The notes under the pieces are model-generated. The model did not search any database. It was given only the letters and a program-made list of their open reading frames with translations, and was not told the DNA's origin. This document shows, piece after piece, positions 20,844 to 33,100 of a stretch of DNA of 64,000 nt. The stretch comes from Rhododendron vialii (taxonomy: Eukaryota; Streptophyta; Magnoliopsida; Ericales; Ericaceae): NCBI RefSeq assembly GCF_030253575.1, contig NC_080569.1, positions 9,429,501-9,493,500 of the forward strand, given 5' to 3'. Positions within the stretch are counted from its first letter, which is position 1; the number at the start of each line of letters is the position of its first letter. The position numbers and the translations under genes were made by a program.

Positions 20844-21185
20844 GATTGGAACCTACAACTTCTAACCCTGCAGAAAGGTGTGCTGATGATCAACCTATGC
20901 TGTGACTAATTAACCATACATAGTCTCATAAAACTAATAGTCATACCGAACTAGTAGTGAGGGCATTAGCAATTCCACAATCCTAACCTATGTTTGCAGG
21001 ATTGTTCATCATTCAACAGATATGTAACTCCAATTTTCGTCATAAGGAAACAAACACACACAAGATTGTTAATCCAATCTTAAAGTCTAATCTGGTCAAC
21101 CAATCCGGTAGTGTTCGATTCAATTTGCAAGTGATAACGAACAAATACGAAACCAATATAAATGGAGTCAATTACGTCTCATGTT

Positions 21186-21374
21186 GGGATCCGGAGACCC
21201 TATAGTGCGCTGCTGCACTACATAGTGCAATATCCCAACCGTCCATTCAGCAATCAATGGTCCAGATTGAAAAAAGCTCCGAAGAGTCTCTTTTTCCAAT
21301 CCAGACTATTGGAAACATTGTTGGACGGATGTTGCCCTGCAGCCCTCTAGTGCACCCCTACACTACAAAATCCC
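21186..21374. mobile_element. CTATAGTGC-family MITE, copy 1
   Basis: Left tip GGGATCCGGAGACCCTATAG, right tip (complement) GGGATTTTGTAGTG with CTCTAGTGCACCCC inside. An internal AACCGTCCATTCAGC / TGGACGGATG pair gives further inverted symmetry. The target duplication is not clear. Same family as 22704-22918. It lies in the 5' flank of the 19076-20843 gene. Confidence 0.6.
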
Positions 21375-22703
21375 TGATTCCCGCAATTTGGGATTAATCT
21401 TTCCTAAGGAATCGAAAAAGTATAAAAGTATAAAGATGTGGACCAAATTTGAAAAAAGTTTCATACAAGACGCACGGTAGACCAAAAAAATACCACTGTA
21501 AGATATTTTTTCTTCAGAGATTTTTTTTTTGCTTTGGATCATAATTCTTTTATTTTGTAGACTCCTTTGTCGAGCCTAATTGTTAATCCAAAAAAATACT
21601 GTAAAACGTAACTTCAACAAAAATTCAGAAAAGACCACAAAATACCGACACGAAAACTACAAATATATCAGCGTGAACTCACCCTAAATAAGAATAGAAA
21701 GTACCTCTCGCAGTGATGGAATGAGCTTAACGCCCTAACCAACAGCGTCCAGATCCCCCAAACAGAAGCCTAATCGAGTCCAATCCAATCCAATCCAATC
21801 CAACCCAATCTAGGCTACGAAATCCTAACTGGTGCAAAAATAACAGGAAAATCCTCCCACCCTTTCTTCTCCGGATCAATCCTCGATCTGATACACAACC
21901 ACACTAGCAAAAACGTACGAGTCAGTTAATCGGTCTGCTAAAATAAGAAGCCGAATGTTAACTCAATATACCGCGACCGAACCGCTCGTGGAGATGCTTA
22001 AGACGATGCGAGCAAGAACCGCCGAAGAAGGGAGCTGCGAACGGAGTCATTGCCGTCGTCTTGGACCTGTGGAATACCGCACACATTGGGCCGATGACCG
22101 TCCGGCCGAGTAATTTCGAAACCCCAATCAAAGCATGTGAATTTTTCAGATCTGTGGATTTTCAGCACGAGATAATGAGAAGCTCGGAGTTGATTTATCC
22201 GGGGAATTTGTGATGGATATTGGATAATGAGAAGATTGGATTGGAATGGGGTAAAAATAGTCTTCTTCGAGTCTCTGGAGCGAAATTATCACTATATCAG
22301 CGCGCGGCTGCGCGCGTTGACCGGGAACAGTCATCGCCGTCTCGGCCGGGCCTGCGAATTTGGGCCAAAGATTGGCTGTCACTGTCGGACCAGGTAGGGC
22401 GGGCTATGGTACCTGGGTAAAAAAGCCCAAGCCCTGAGGGATTGGCTTTCCAGGGGGAGGACTGGATGGTGATGTGCACGAGCCGTACAGCACCGTGTTG
22501 TGTGGCTTCCGAGCTGTCCGTTTGGCAATTTAACAGTCCAAATCTCATCTCCATCATTCGAGTATCCGAACCGTTCATTACCGAGATGAAACCTGGACCG
22601 TTGGATTGCCGAACAGATAGCCTGAATATGTATAACACCACCCCTAAGTTCGGTTCAAGTTATAGAGTTCACCTACTTATTCACTCTCTCACCCTGACTA
22701 ATG
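21375..22703. other. 5' flank of the 19-21 kb gene and further MITE debris
   Basis: About 21700-22080 probably holds the 5' UTR exon of the minus-strand gene (AGAG|GTACTTTC donor on that strand near 21704), inferred only. 22437-22625 has GGATGGTGATGTGCACGAG and paired CATTCGAGTATCCGAACCG / TTCATTACCGAGATG segments that resemble the CTATAGTGC-family MITEs but without clear ends. Confidence 0.4.
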
Positions 22704-22918
22704 GATTGGAAATCCTGTAGTGCAAGGCACGCCCCCTATAGGGCACATATAGGCCATCAATCTTGACAATGAATAGTTATATATAATCCGAATTTCTACA
22801 AATCCTACATGTCCATTGTTTGGATGAAAATCCGAGCCATCCATTGCCGAGATGGATGGTCGGATTGGCCGCACTACACGTATAGTGCAGGAGGTGCACT
22901 ATAGCACCCTCGGGTCCC
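22704..22918. mobile_element. CTATAGTGC-family MITE, copy 2, with 9-bp TSD
   Basis: Bounded by TGACTAATG (22695-22703) and TAACTAATG (22919-22927), a 9-bp duplication with one mismatch. The right tip reads GTGCACTATAGCACCCTCGG, the left tip AATCCTGTAGTGCAAGGCAC. Matches the family at 21186. No ORF. Confidence 0.75.
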
Positions 22919-22928
22919 TAACTAATGT

Positions 22929-24612
22929 TGTAGAGACTCGTAAATTTCGAATTTATTAAAAGGATTCAATAAATGAAAGGATAAGAGAGAAATGTTGGGT
23001 TTATTTGAATTTGGGGTTTATGTGTCAAGATTATAAGATGAGGTGGTGTGTGTATGGTTTATGGAAATGTTAGCATATATATAGATGTGTATGGGTGTGT
23101 GTGAGAATAACATTTCTCCCCCTCTCTCCCTCTCCCTTTCTCACGGCTCTCTTCTCTTTTCTCTCTCTCTCAAACTCCACTCAAGGCTCGAAACCCACAA
23201 AGTTCAACCTTTATTCCACACTTTAGACGTGATTATAAGCTCGGGGTTCGTTGGTTGAAGCTCGAAAAGAAGTATCCTTGGAGGAATTCAAATTTCAAGT
23301 TCTAGGGCTCGATCGATTGGGCTTGGATTTTCGTTTTTGTTCATTGAGGTAGGGATTTCTTGCTCTTTCTATATGTATATGAGTTGATTGTGCACTTAGA
23401 TCGTGCCTTGATTCGTTGTTGTTGTTGGGATTTTACCTTTTGAAATCTGAAAATTCGCTGGAAATTTCCGGGGTATGGATACCCCAGCCTTCTCTGGACA
23501 ACAGCCGTCCAGGTATCGATACCTCATTTTGGGGTATTGATACCCCCTAGTTTTCTGGACAGTTTTGATATGCTTTGCTCTTTTCATGCTCGTTTGAACC
23601 CCGATCACTTCTAGCACTGTCTAAACCCCTTTGAATCACATCTAGACTTGCTTGTGGGTATCTCGAACGGTTCATTAATTTCTCAAAGTCTTTTGGCTCT
23701 CGTTGGAAGATAAGAACATGTTGAATTTAATGAACTTGGTATTCGTCGGTCGTCCTTGCTTTAGGTTGATTTAGAGAACATATGTGGCATGTCGATATGA
23801 TTGTATTAGAGTTGATATATGTTGAACTTGAGGTTACTAAAGATTGAGAAATTGTTAACATGAATGAATACGAAGAAAGCCATGGATCCATTGTAAGGTG
23901 TGATGCCAGAAATGGGACGCACGGGGTCCCGAATGCCCGGAAGTGCACAAGAAAGCCATGGATCCACCATAGGGTGTGATGCCAGAATGTATATGGGACG
24001 CACGGGGTCCCGAATGCCTGGAAATGAGATTCAAACACATAATTTAACGAATATGGTGAACTTTGGAGGTCCTTACGTTGCTTGTAGTTGAATGGAGATG
24101 TTTTTTTTTTCAAGACTCATGTCCTTATTGTCGATCATATGGAAATCTTGTTGTTGCTCGTGTTCCTTTCGGTGTATTGATCATCTCATTTGCTTATAGC
24201 TTGAGCATGGTAATCTTTACTGAGTTAGTATAACTCAACCTATCATCATTTTTAGGTACACCGCAAGGGCATTGATTTTGGAGTGCATGGAGTGCTTGTT
24301 TGACATCATATTTTTTGAAAGCTGACATCGATGAGTTATTCTAGTATCTTTTGTATACTCCATTTTGAAAATATGAAATTGTAACTTCATTTGGACTTTT
24401 TTGACTTGGGAAATCATGTAATCGTTAAATTTATCGTCTTTTGACTTATTTGGGAAATTTGGTCGAGGTGCCAATATTATAACTTCGTTTAAACTTGATC
24501 ATTTTCTCTCGGATGAATTAGGGGTAACATTTTGGGGTATTATGATGTATTATAGCGCTAGACTTTTATTAGAAATGCCATTATTATTATGTTGAAAAAT
24601 TAGGGCGTGACA
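22929..24612. mobile_element. Solo LTR of an LTR retrotransposon (probably Ty3/Gypsy), fossil
   Basis: The unit begins TGTAGAGACTCG and ends TTAGGGCGTGACA, so it has TG...CA ends. It is flanked by the 5-bp direct repeat AATGT (22924-22928 and 24613-24617). No internal retrotransposon region is present, so it is best read as a solo LTR left by recombination. A roughly 67-bp segment (GCCATGGATCC...CCCGAATGCC) is present twice in tandem at about 23879-24020. The intact target repeat suggests a fairly young insertion, but there is no second LTR to date it. The Gypsy assignment rests on the GGGCGTGACA end and is tentative. Confidence 0.8.
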
Positions 24613-24617
24613 AATGT

Positions 24618-25740
24618 AGTGCAATATTGGAAAAAAAAAAATTCGAATTCTACACTCAATCATTCAAACACATACACTGATACACAGAAACGGGGTTGTG
24701 CATTAGTCTGATGCAGAACTTGACTACTCCTTTCACCTCCACAAGTGGATCGGTAGGTTCCTCCACAACGCTGAATATTTTTTGCGCCTTTCGCATATTT
24801 TTTCATGTTATTTTGTTGTATTTTTTTAGATTGCTAGACTAGAGACCAGAGTCCTTTGAACTTGTCTTTTGTTGTGAATGCAATATATTTATTCTTTCTA
24901 AAAAAAATTTAAGTGAGATTGCGAGCGAGTATGTCTGCGTATTTGTGAGCAACCTTGGAAGAGTTGCTTAAACAATACTCCTTCTTGTTATTTAGTGTTT
25001 CTTTAATTAGTCTCAATTGACTCGAGGAGGTAATCTTTTGGTCATATCTTTTGAAAATGAAACACCAATAAATACCTTTTTTCTCTTAGTTTATTTAGAT
25101 ATTTCTATCTCCAAATCTTCTCTATCTTAAAACTCTCGTAACAAAATCTAAAATAAAATTCCATTCTAAAAAAATGAACTATCAAAAAATCATGCTAAAA
25201 TAATAATTCATCACAAATATGATAACACAGAAAACTACAATCATAAATCAATCTAAATTTAATATACAGAAACTATAATACACTTTATGCATTAAATAAT
25301 AAAAAAATACCATAATAATATAATCTATCATACAGACAAAATATCTCAGCTAGTCGAAACACAAATGCCAAAGTTTTTACTAAAATTGTAATAGTAAATT
25401 TATCACAACAACTGTATCTAATATAAGTGGATATAAAGAAGAAATTTATTTCGAAAAAACTAACATCAATGAGTTGATGACTACTTGTTAGGTTTTATTT
25501 CAAAGTCCAATTAGTAATTACTTTTCGTTTGTCAAACTAATACTAGTACTAGTAATTTTATTCACTACTACTACTATTTACTTTAATCTCAGTAAATAAA
25601 TACTCCTACTAAATAAGATAAAAAAAAAACCAAGGGAGTTTCGGATGGAGGGAATTTCCCATGGTACCCACCACGGAGGAGAAAAAGGTGCGTGGTTTGG
25701 GGCGGGAAATATTTACGTGAAAAAATTTCAAATTAACACT
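24618..25740. other. Intergenic, strongly AT-rich
   Basis: No open frame of note. AT-rich sequence with scattered ACTACTACT and AATAAT runs between the solo LTR and the H2A promoter. Confidence 0.5.
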
Positions 25741-25748
25741 CGCTCCCC

Positions 25749-25869
25749 ATTGGTCCATTTCGCGTCACGCGGATCGACAACAAATCACCCACAGCCGTCG
25801 ATCTAAGCGGATCGACAGTCCAAATCAATCGTCACACAAACCAGGTGCACCTTTCACAACTCTATATAA
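25749..25869 (+). promoter_or_regulatory. Histone H2A promoter: CCAAT, CGCGGATC octamer, TATA box
   Basis: An ATTGG box lies at 25749-25753, the plant histone octamer CGCGGATC at 25768-25775 in the context TCACGCGGATCG, a second partial GCGGATC near 25808, and TATATAA at 25863-25869, about 110 bases before the ATG. The octamer is a known S-phase element of plant histone promoters. Confidence 0.8.
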
Positions 25870-25975
25870 CCCAGTCGTCATCCTCAACCCTCTTCACCCA
25901 TTCCCAAAACGCTCTTTCAATCTTCTACACACACACAAACACTACGTTTCCCGGCGAGCAAGAGAGAGGAGAGAG

Positions 25976-26526
25976 ATGGAAGGCGGAGGAAAAGTTAAGA
26001 AGGGAGCCGCAGGAAGAAAGGGAGGCGGTCCCAGGGCTAAGTCGGTCACCCGGTCCATCAAGGCCGGTTTGCAGTTCCCCGTCGGCAGGATCGGCCGGTA
26101 CCTGAAGAAGGGACGTTACGCCAAGCGCGTCGGTAGTGGTGCTGCGGTTTACTTGGCCGCCGTCCTTGAATACCTCGCTGCGGAGGTACTATCAATCTCT
26201 CTCTCCCTCTCTCTCTCTCTCCTGATGCGTTTAAATCTGTCATACTGAAAGTTCTCTCTCTAAAATGGGTTATTTGTTTGAAGGTGCTGGAGTTGGCAGG
26301 GAACGCGGCACGTGACAACAAGAAGAACAGGATCATCCCGAGGCACGTGCTCCTGGCGATTAGGAACGACGAAGAGCTAGGGAAATTGCTGGCCGGAGTG
26401 ACCATAGCCCACGGCGGTGTGCTCCCGAACATAAACCCGGTTCTGTTGCCGAAGAAGACTGACAAGGCGACCAAGGAACCCAAATCTCCGTCTAAGGCCA
26501 CCAAATCCCCCAAGAAAGCTGATTAG
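25976..26526 (+). CDS. Histone H2A, H2A.W-like (C-terminal KSPKK)
   Basis: Two exons, 25976-26185 and 26284-26526, joined at GCGGAG|GTACTA...GAAG|GTGCTG; 453 bp, 150 aa. The core reads [40 protein letters not shown], then [20 protein letters not shown] and [20 protein letters not shown]. The tail carries KSPSK and KSPKK, the minor-groove-binding motif that marks plant H2A.W, which packs heterochromatin. Length (150 aa) fits H2A.W. Position of the intron after LAAE is the usual one for plant H2A genes. Neither an SQEF motif (H2A.X) nor H2A.Z signatures are present. Confidence 0.95.
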
Positions 26527-26965
26527 TCGTTAGGCTGGACTAGGCTAGGGCTACCAATGAAACCATTCTATATGATTTTCCTTTTTGAATTGTTTTGTTG
26601 TTGGGTGGTGAAATTGGTAGAAAAATCGTTGTAATTACCCCTGTTTATCAGGATTTCCTGTTAGATCAATGGAAGAACAACTCGTTTAATCTACTCCTAT
26701 TTACTTCCATTTTGTTCCAATTGTAAAGTTCTTTCCTTTCTCCCTTTCTTGTTTTCTACAATTCCCAAACAGATCATAAGGTTCAGTACAGTCATGAGGT
26801 TTGTTTATTTTGGAAAGTCCGTGGGTTTAACGAAATTGGGCCTGGACGACGAAAGCCCATTTATATATGTGGGCTTCAGACTAAAACTGCAAGCCCACAC
26901 CATCCTTTCAACGTCTGCTCTCCTGCGCCAAACGGAGGCCGGGGTGAGTGCCCGTTAGGGCGGAA

Positions 26966-28172
26966 ATGCAGTGGAGTGGTGGTCTTCGTCTTTCCCCGTC
27001 GTCTCCATTCGCCAGATGGGTGATATTGCGCCATTCCTGCAGCAAATTGTTCGTCGGAGGTCTGTCTCATACGATCGAAATCTTTTTCTCTTTTTTGTAT
27101 TGTTTGGCTGTTGCAGTTCGTGTAGCTTTGATTGAAACAAGTACCGATATATTCCGTAGATTGTACCTTTTTTTTGGGGGTGCTGTTTGAAACCTTGAAT
27201 CGTGGTGTATAGGCTGCCGGCCATAGTGAAGTGGAGGTGTGAGAGCAAACTAGAAGTAGAGACAATTAAAGGCCCAATTGATACCGAAAGAGTGATCAAA
27301 GTCGACCCTAGAGTTGAACAGTAGTTATTAAACAAAATGAACTGGTTTGAAGGATAGATTGGCTTTTATGTTTAAGAAGGGGATTGAATAAGCAAGGGTG
27401 TGGGATGTAGAGGTGGACAACGTTAATGGGGAATACGGTTCCAAAAAAAACGTTACCGCGGAATATATGGTTTTTAAGTTGTTTCAAGGTAGATAATGTA
27501 CTTGCGGTTGCGGTCATTTTCAAAACTGAAATTGGTGGTGGTGAAATCTAGAAATTTAGAGAAGGCATATTCCTGACTTTTTCTCAGCCTGTTTTCGTGT
27601 TTCCTGAAGGTTGCTTGTTTGTGACAGTCTGCATTGTAGTTCATGGAAATTTTATAAGGTGGCCTTGTTCTTATTTCGATCTTTCTAACCCTTGGTACTG
27701 ATACTTAAAGCCAAGTTGTGACTTGTGAGTTGTGCGTGAAATACGTGATTGGTTGTAGGGCTTTCTTACGATACCAATGAAAGTGTTCTCAAGGATGCGT
27801 TTGGAAAGCATGGTGAAATAATCCAAGGTGAGATAACACGACCCATGATATCCCTGAGGGGATTCTATACACTTGAGAAGTTCTTTTAACATTTTCATGC
27901 TTTGCAGTGAAAGTTATCTGTGATCATGTGACTGGAAAATCAAAGGGATATGGATTTGTGCAGTTCAATTCTGAGACTGCAGCCACCACAGCCTTGATGC
28001 AAATGGACGGTCAGGTACATTTTGAGTAACTTGATGATGTTTGTTTTAGATCAGAGGTGTTTAAGCACATTTCAACACCGATAATGGTATTATTATCCCT
28101 CAGCTCTCTTATTATGCATTCCAGGTCCTCGATGGGAGAAGTATACGCATCCAACATGCACACAAGAGGTGA
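26966..28172 (+). CDS. Small single-RRM RNA-binding protein, probably organellar
   Basis: Four exons: 26966-27059, 27759-27827, 27908-28014 and 28125-28172; 318 bp, 105 aa, all with GT-AG junctions and matching phases. The N-terminus MQWSGGLRLSPSSPFARWVI is basic and hydroxylated, like a mitochondrial or plastid targeting peptide. The rest is one RRM: RNP2 KLFVGGLSYD (about residues 27-36), then SVLKDAFGKHGEI, RNP1 SKGYGFVQF, and a closing VLDGRSIRIQHAHKR. No Gly-rich tail follows. It resembles the small organellar RRM/GRP group (such as SRBP11-type or mitochondrial GRPs), which bind organelle transcripts. The ATG was chosen over an upstream in-frame GTG. Confidence 0.88.
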
Positions 28173-30127
28173 CAACAAGGACCTATAGAATGAGAGAGAA
28201 AATGATGTAATATTGGATTCACTTGCTTGACCAAACCACCTGACATGTTCCACCTACAATTTACCTCGTGGTTTGTCTCTGTTCGTAATTTTTGGGATGT
28301 GCTTATGTTAGTTAGTTTAAACATAAGATAAGATTCTACAAATTTTGTTCCCAACAGTTGTATTTCATTGGGGATTGTATTCCCCTTCAAATTTTCCTCC
28401 CAGTGGATGGGAGCAGATGTGTAAAACTCGTGATGTTATGAAGCTTCCTTGTTCTTGTTGTATGCAGTTGAATCATGCCAATTTATTCAAGTTGCATCAA
28501 GTCAATTCATCATCCTCGTACATAGTGGGACAAAGGATCTTGTAGACTAAAAGCACTGGATATCACTTTGTATGATGACGTGGGATATCAAACTCATCAC
28601 TCCTCAGGAACAAGAAAATGACAACAGCGAAAAAATGGAAAAAGAAAACGTAATGCATGTTTAAGATGGCATTAACGCAGATCATACAACAGCTACTGTT
28701 AAAGAGATTACAAAGATCCTATAAGAGTTATTCCAATACTACTATCTTATTTTGATAGGGTCTTCACAAAGGCTAGCCTCACTCCTTGTCTTTGCTTCCC
28801 CAACGATTACTCTTCCATTTACTATCTGTGGGAGAGTATATGCAATGAATGGGGGGCAAGTAGCCAACAAAACACCTTAGAGAGACATTATGATTTTTGA
28901 TATGGTTGATCTTCTCGACGAGCTCTAAAAATGAACATCTCCGATTATCACATGGATCTGGGAATTGTCCAACAGGACCATCAGAGGAACTGTGTTCTTG
29001 ATAAAATGGGGGTAGGATCATGCTGCATAGAACTGAGAAGACTTTTGGGCTATTAACTCAGATACAAGCTCTGAACTTGGAAATTCCCAAAGCATGGTAA
29101 TACTTAATTGAAGTGGTATCCTTCAACCAAAGCAGGTGTCTTTAAGAAATTCTACCTACACCAGCTGGGCAGGATGTCTTCTTGCCATTAGTGAGGTTGA
29201 CTGACTTACAGCTCCAATACAAGTTCGGCCCAATAAATCAATCCCCAGGTAGAATATTCTCCCACTCAAATCTCATTGAGTCATATCCGTAGGATATCTA
29301 TCCAATTCAGAAACTGAAAGGAAGTCCTTGTAATTGATAGGAATCTAAAGGGTGCTAGTGTAATTTGTTATTTTTTGATGGGTCCAAGTGTCCAACTAAT
29401 TGCCTCCTGTCACGTGGTTGTTAAGTTAGAGATAAAGTGAACATATTTAAGTATATACAGTTTCAAGATAAAGATACTTTTACATGTCTAATTGTCTATA
29501 CATTTTTTTATTCATGTATAGATGGGGTCATTAGCATTTTGCCTCTTATTTATAGTATTTTATGCATAAAGCTTTTGTTATTTAGTAGGCAACCTTACTC
29601 TGGTTCATTTATAGAGAGGCTGATTTTCGTAACTGGAGAACAGGTAAAAGTAGCTTTGCTTTGTTAATAGGAGTTGCATTACACAATGACTTTTTGATAA
29701 CTATGTGCCTTACCTCAATGAGTCTTGTTTGATCTCAATTTTATTTCTAATTTCTGCAGGTTTGTTTTTGGATTCGGGCCATCATGCAGGTGGATGTTAT
29801 TGAAGCTTGGTTTGGAAGTAAAGAACAAAAAGTTCATCCATCTAAAAGGAAATATAAACAAGCAAACATACTTTTCCTCTTCTTCCATTTAAGTTATATG
29901 GCAAATAGCCAAATCCCAGATTTGCTTTTCATGTTGATAAATTCCTTTCTTTCTTCCAGTCTTACTTTCCTAGACTCCACAACAAGAAATGTTCTTTTTC
30001 TTCTTCCACTATCCTATCAATTCCCTCTCTATATATGCTCTTTTCTCACTGGCAAACAAGACACCGGAATCATTCGCGAGAAGTTCAAAATCATTCAACT
30101 TTCTAAGCAACATTCTATCAGAATAGA
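28173..30127. other. Intergenic plus sucrose synthase 5' region
   Basis: 28173-28560 is likely the RRM gene 3' UTR. 28905-28960 contains CTCGACGAGCTCTA and AACATCTCCGATTATCA, a fragment related to the arms of the foldback element at 5626-6023. A CTGCAG acceptor at about 29759 may end a 5' UTR intron of the sucrose synthase gene. No other gene is supported; the 136-aa frame at 29784-30194 merely runs into exon 1 out of frame. Confidence 0.45.
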
Positions 30128-33100
30128 ATGGCTTCTGCAACTGTGCTTCAGAAATCAGATAATGCAACAGCAGGTGGTTTGTCTGATGCTCTGAGGCAGA
30201 GCCGGTACCACATGAAGAGATGCTTTGCTAGGTATGCAGTTCATCATATTTGTTCAAGATTTTCCCAAGTTGTTCGCTCACGTAAAGTCCTGGATTATAT
30301 AGACTGGCTTACAAAATAGGATTTTGTTTTGCCCTATGTTTTGGAAAATAAAGGTTTATGGAAACGGGGAAAAGGTTGATGAAACCTCACCAAATAATGG
30401 AAGAAATGGACAGAGCAATTGAGGACAATGCCGAAAGAGCCAAAGTATTCGAGGGTTTACTTGGTTCAATCATGGGTTCGACTCAGGTCTTTGAAGTTGC
30501 TCCTGTTTTCTATGCATATACATGTGCATGTGTGTACACGAAATTTACAAAAATAGACATGTACCTGCATGTAGACGTCTGTGTAGACTAATTTGATTTC
30601 ATCTGAGAATTTGCAGGAGGCGGCTGTCACTCCACCATATGTTGCTTTGGCAGTAAGGCGGAACCCTGGTTTATGGGAATTTTTTAAGGTGAACGCAGAT
30701 GATTTAGAAGTGGATGCTATTACAGCTAAGGACTACTTGAAGATCAAAGAAACGATCTATGATGAGAATTGGTGTGAATGTCAGCTACGTGAATGATACT
30801 TCTTGTGATCTATGAATTGTAGCATAGTAAATGATTTTATATGCAGGGCAAACAACGAAAATGCATTGGAAGTAGATTTTGGAGCATTTGACTACTCTAC
30901 TCGACGGTTAACCCTTTCTTCTTGCATTGGAAATGGGGTTGATTTCGTATCTAAGTTCATGGCTTCAAAGACTGGTGGGAATCTTGAGCATGCAAAGCCT
31001 TTGCTTGATTACTTACTAGCGCTTAAACATCACGGGGAGGTATGCAAAATCCAGATTAAATAATTACAGGAAAAAAATTCAACAAGAGATCAGATGATCC
31101 TAAGCAGAATTTAGTTGACACTAACGGATAATTTGTTTTTTTTTTTTTTTCAATCACTGCAGAATCTTATGATCAATGAGACTCTCAACAATGTTGAAAA
31201 GCTTCAAACAACTTTGATCGTAGCTGATGTTTACATTTCTGCTCTCCCAAAGGACACACCATACCAGAACTTTGAGAAGAAGTAACCTTATCTTCAAATT
31301 TCTTTATCAAAAGGCATAAACTGTGGAGTCTTATTAGTTGTTACCTGTTAGTTATTATGTTTCATATATTGGACAAACCTATGTCAATGTCAGGCTTAAA
31401 GAGTGGGGATTTGAGAAAGGGTGGGGAGATAATGCAGAGAGAGTGAAAGAGACAATGGGGATCCTTTCAGAGATACTCCAAGCACCGGACCACAATAAAA
31501 CGGAGTTGTTCTTTAAGAGGCTTCCAAATCTATTCAAGATTGTAATATTCTCGGTCCATGGCTACTTCGGCCAGTCTGATGTTCTCGGCTTGCCTGATAC
31601 TGGAGGCCAGGTTGTTTACATTCTAGACCAAGTGAAAGCTTTAGAGGAAGAATTGCTCCTCAGAATTAAGCAGCAAGGGTTGAGTGTGAAGCCTCAGATT
31701 CTTGTGGTGAGCTATGCATAAAAAATGTAAAAAGGAAATGACTTATCAATCAATTAGTGTAAGCTTTAAGAGTTTTGTAGTATACTTCTCTTTCGTGATT
31801 TTCTTTTATGTCCACAGGTAACCCGACTCATACCAGATGCCCAAGGAACCAAGTGCAACCAGGAAATTGAGCCAGTCCTTAACACGACACACTCCCACAT
31901 CCTTAGAGTTCCATTTAGGACCGATGGAGGGGTTCTCCGCCAATGGGTTTCCCGGTTTGATATCTATCCTTACTTGGAGAGGTTTTCCCAGGCGAGTAAT
32001 TTCTCATTTTGAATGCTTGTGTTGCAGTTTTTCCTTTTTCTTTTCATTTAACTATATATGCTGTCGTTTAATTGCTGTCCCATGCTTAGGATGCCACTGC
32101 CAAGGTCCTTGAACTCTTTGAATGTAAACCAGACCTTATACTTGGGAACTATACAGATGGAAACTTGGTGGCGTCTCTTATGGCTAACAAACTTGGCGTC
32201 ACTCTGGTTAGAACCCTTCTTAAGTTGTTTATAACAATCCATATAAATAACTTTTGCTCTTCATTTTCTTGAGTCGTTAAGGATCTTAAGTTAGATACCC
32301 TTCAAACTTAGGGAACAATTGCTCATGCTTTGGAAAAGACTAAGTATGAAGATTCTGATGTCAAATGGAAGGAGTTAGATCCAAAGTATCACTTCTCATG
32401 CCAATTCACAGCTGACATAATTGCCATGAATTCAGCCGATTTCGTCATTACCAGCACATACCAAGAAATTGCAGGAAGGTTAGTTTGTTCTATGGCCTTT
32501 CAGTTCTATCAAGAATAGGCATTGAGTTCTAACTAGTCTTCCTTTTCTCTTTCAGCAAGAAAAGGCCTGGACAGTATGAAAGCCACATGGCATTTACAAT
32601 GCCAGGCCTTTGCAGAGTAGTTTCGGGCATCAATGTCTTTGATCCAAAGTTTAACATTGCTGCTCCTGGGGCTGAACAGGCGGTCTACTTTCCCTTCACA
32701 GAGAAAAAGAAACGATTCACGTCATTTCATCCCGCCATTGATGAACTACTCTATAGTAAGGAAGACAACAACGAGCACATGTAAGTCTTATCTTCCATAA
32801 TCTCGATGATGCTAAAAAAATTCTGATGAAATTTTTGGGTTGAATCTTAACCATTTCTTGGAACAGAGGATTTTTGGCAGACAAGAGGAAACCAATCATA
32901 TTCTCAATGGCAAGGCTTGATACAGTGAAGAATATTAGTGGGTTGACCGAGTGGTATGGGAAGAACAAAAGGCTGAGGAATTTGGTGAATCTTGTGGTTG
33001 TTGCGGGATTCTTTGATCCATCGAAATCGAAAGATAGGGAAGAAATCGCAGAAATCAACAAGATGCATGCTTTGATACAGAAATACAAACTGAAGGGTCA

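Noticed and set aside
24780-24910. Possible LINE 3' end
   Set aside because: Only an A-rich end and a vague GTGAATGCAATATATTT tail; no reverse transcriptase sequence nearby.
29784-30194. 136-aa frame before sucrose synthase
   Set aside because: It overlaps sucrose synthase exon 1 in another frame; most is leader or intron sequence.
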